NCBI GenBank assembly: GCA_040877875.1 | Contig: JBBDNC010000083.1 | Location: forward strand, 1-25,253 | Reading direction: 5' to 3' | From: JBBDNC01 sp040877875 | GTDB lineage: Bacteria; Bacteroidota; Rhodothermia; Balneolales; Balneolaceae | DNA length: 25,253 bases | Shown here: positions 25,054 to 25,253 of the stretch, one piece after another | Numbering within the stretch: the first letter of the stretch is position 1 | How the letters are laid out: each line of letters starts with the position of its first letter | The notes under the pieces: generated by a model | The model's input: the letters and a program-made list of their open reading frames with translations, nothing else | Told to the model about the DNA's origin: nothing | Databases searched by the model: none | Translations under genes and position numbers: made by a program

Positions 25054-25253
25054 TCTACTTTAATTATTAGAGGGTCGAGCCAGTCTTTAGAAGCGCGATT
25101 ACAGAAATCAACCTTGCCTTCCTGTTTCATAGACAGAATGGGAATGAATCCCTTCCCCCACCGGAAGTCGGCTCTCCCGGTATTGTATCCAATACCACGT
25201 TAAAATACAGGTTCATTCAAATAGATTTTTTCAGCTTGAGCATTCTCGTCCAC
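25054..25253. other. Intergenic tail of the window
   Basis: I see no gene to the window end. TTAATTATTAGAGGG at 25060-25074 resembles the left flank of repeat copy 2 (15242-15259, with a CT insertion) and might be an eroded fragment of the same family. A 7-bp perfect hairpin GGTATTG-TATC-CAATACC occupies 25179-25196 without a poly-T on either side, so I do not call it a terminator. With 24827-24868 and copy 3, it makes up a 427-bp gene-free stretch. Confidence 0.4.

Noticed and set aside
24930..25130. 66-residue minus-strand frame upstream of the metal ATPase
   Set aside because: It lies across the MITE-like copy 3. Substitutions relative to copy 2 are not third-position biased, so it is treated as repeat sequence.
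1..25253. Search for a defence island, CRISPR array, tRNA or prophage
   Set aside because: I saw no regularly spaced direct repeats with unique spacers, no tRNA-like T-loop/acceptor pairs in the gaps, and no integrase, nuclease or phage structural genes.

Overview
The window looks like a chromosomal stretch from a marine or halophilic member of the Bacteroidota/Balneolota/Rhodothermota group. This rests on several observations. None of the start codons I inspected has a clear Shine-Dalgarno sequence; they follow A/T-rich leaders, as is usual in this group. There is a TonB-dependent receptor with an N-terminal carboxypeptidase-like domain. There is a sensor kinase built on Reg_prop/Y_Y_Y repeats. 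Secreted proteins carry ...AQ-type signal peptides or a Bacteroidota-type lipobox. The phylum-level placement is inference; I cannot name a species.

Layout, left to right. (1) 1-82 is a truncated copy of a dispersed palindromic element. (2) 229-7236 (+) holds a fused 5-oxoprolinase, a secreted M28 aminopeptidase and diaminopimelate decarboxylase (lysA). An 18-bp perfect palindrome and about ten copies of an 8-bp tandem repeat follow the oxoprolinase stop. (3) 7418-8653 (-) is a sialidase-fold lipoprotein of unknown function, divergent from an ABC-F ATPase (8882-10846, +). (4) 10891-11655 (-) is a DUF1499 membrane protein, divergent from gltX (11846-13336, +). gltX meets typA/bipA (13347-15167, -) tail to tail with 10 bp between them. 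(5) A second copy of the dispersed element sits in the typA/kinase divergent gap, followed by a 1169-residue propeller histidine kinase (15482-18991, +). (6) An SDR-fold protein with a non-canonical active site and a YjbQ/UPF0047 protein lie in tandem (19183-20461, +). (7) On the minus strand are a P1B-4-type metal ATPase (22892-24826) and, downstream of it, a TonB-dependent receptor (20509-22779). (8) A complete 185-bp copy of the dispersed element, with 15-bp terminal inverted repeats and a 5-bp flanking direct repeat, lies 42 bp upstream of the ATPase start.

Most genes are housekeeping (translation: gltX, typA, ABC-F; lysine/cell wall: lysA; glutamate salvage: oxoprolinase) mixed with envelope and sensing functions. 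I see no rRNA, tRNA, CRISPR array, phage or defence island. The most interesting non-genic signal is the MITE-like dispersed element. It has three copies in the window, all in 5' intergenic regions, and its internal hairpin keeps its pairing while the bases change. A second intergenic pattern is a GC-rich TTCCGG(Y)CGGCGRA-like motif found just after the stop codons of four plus-strand genes.
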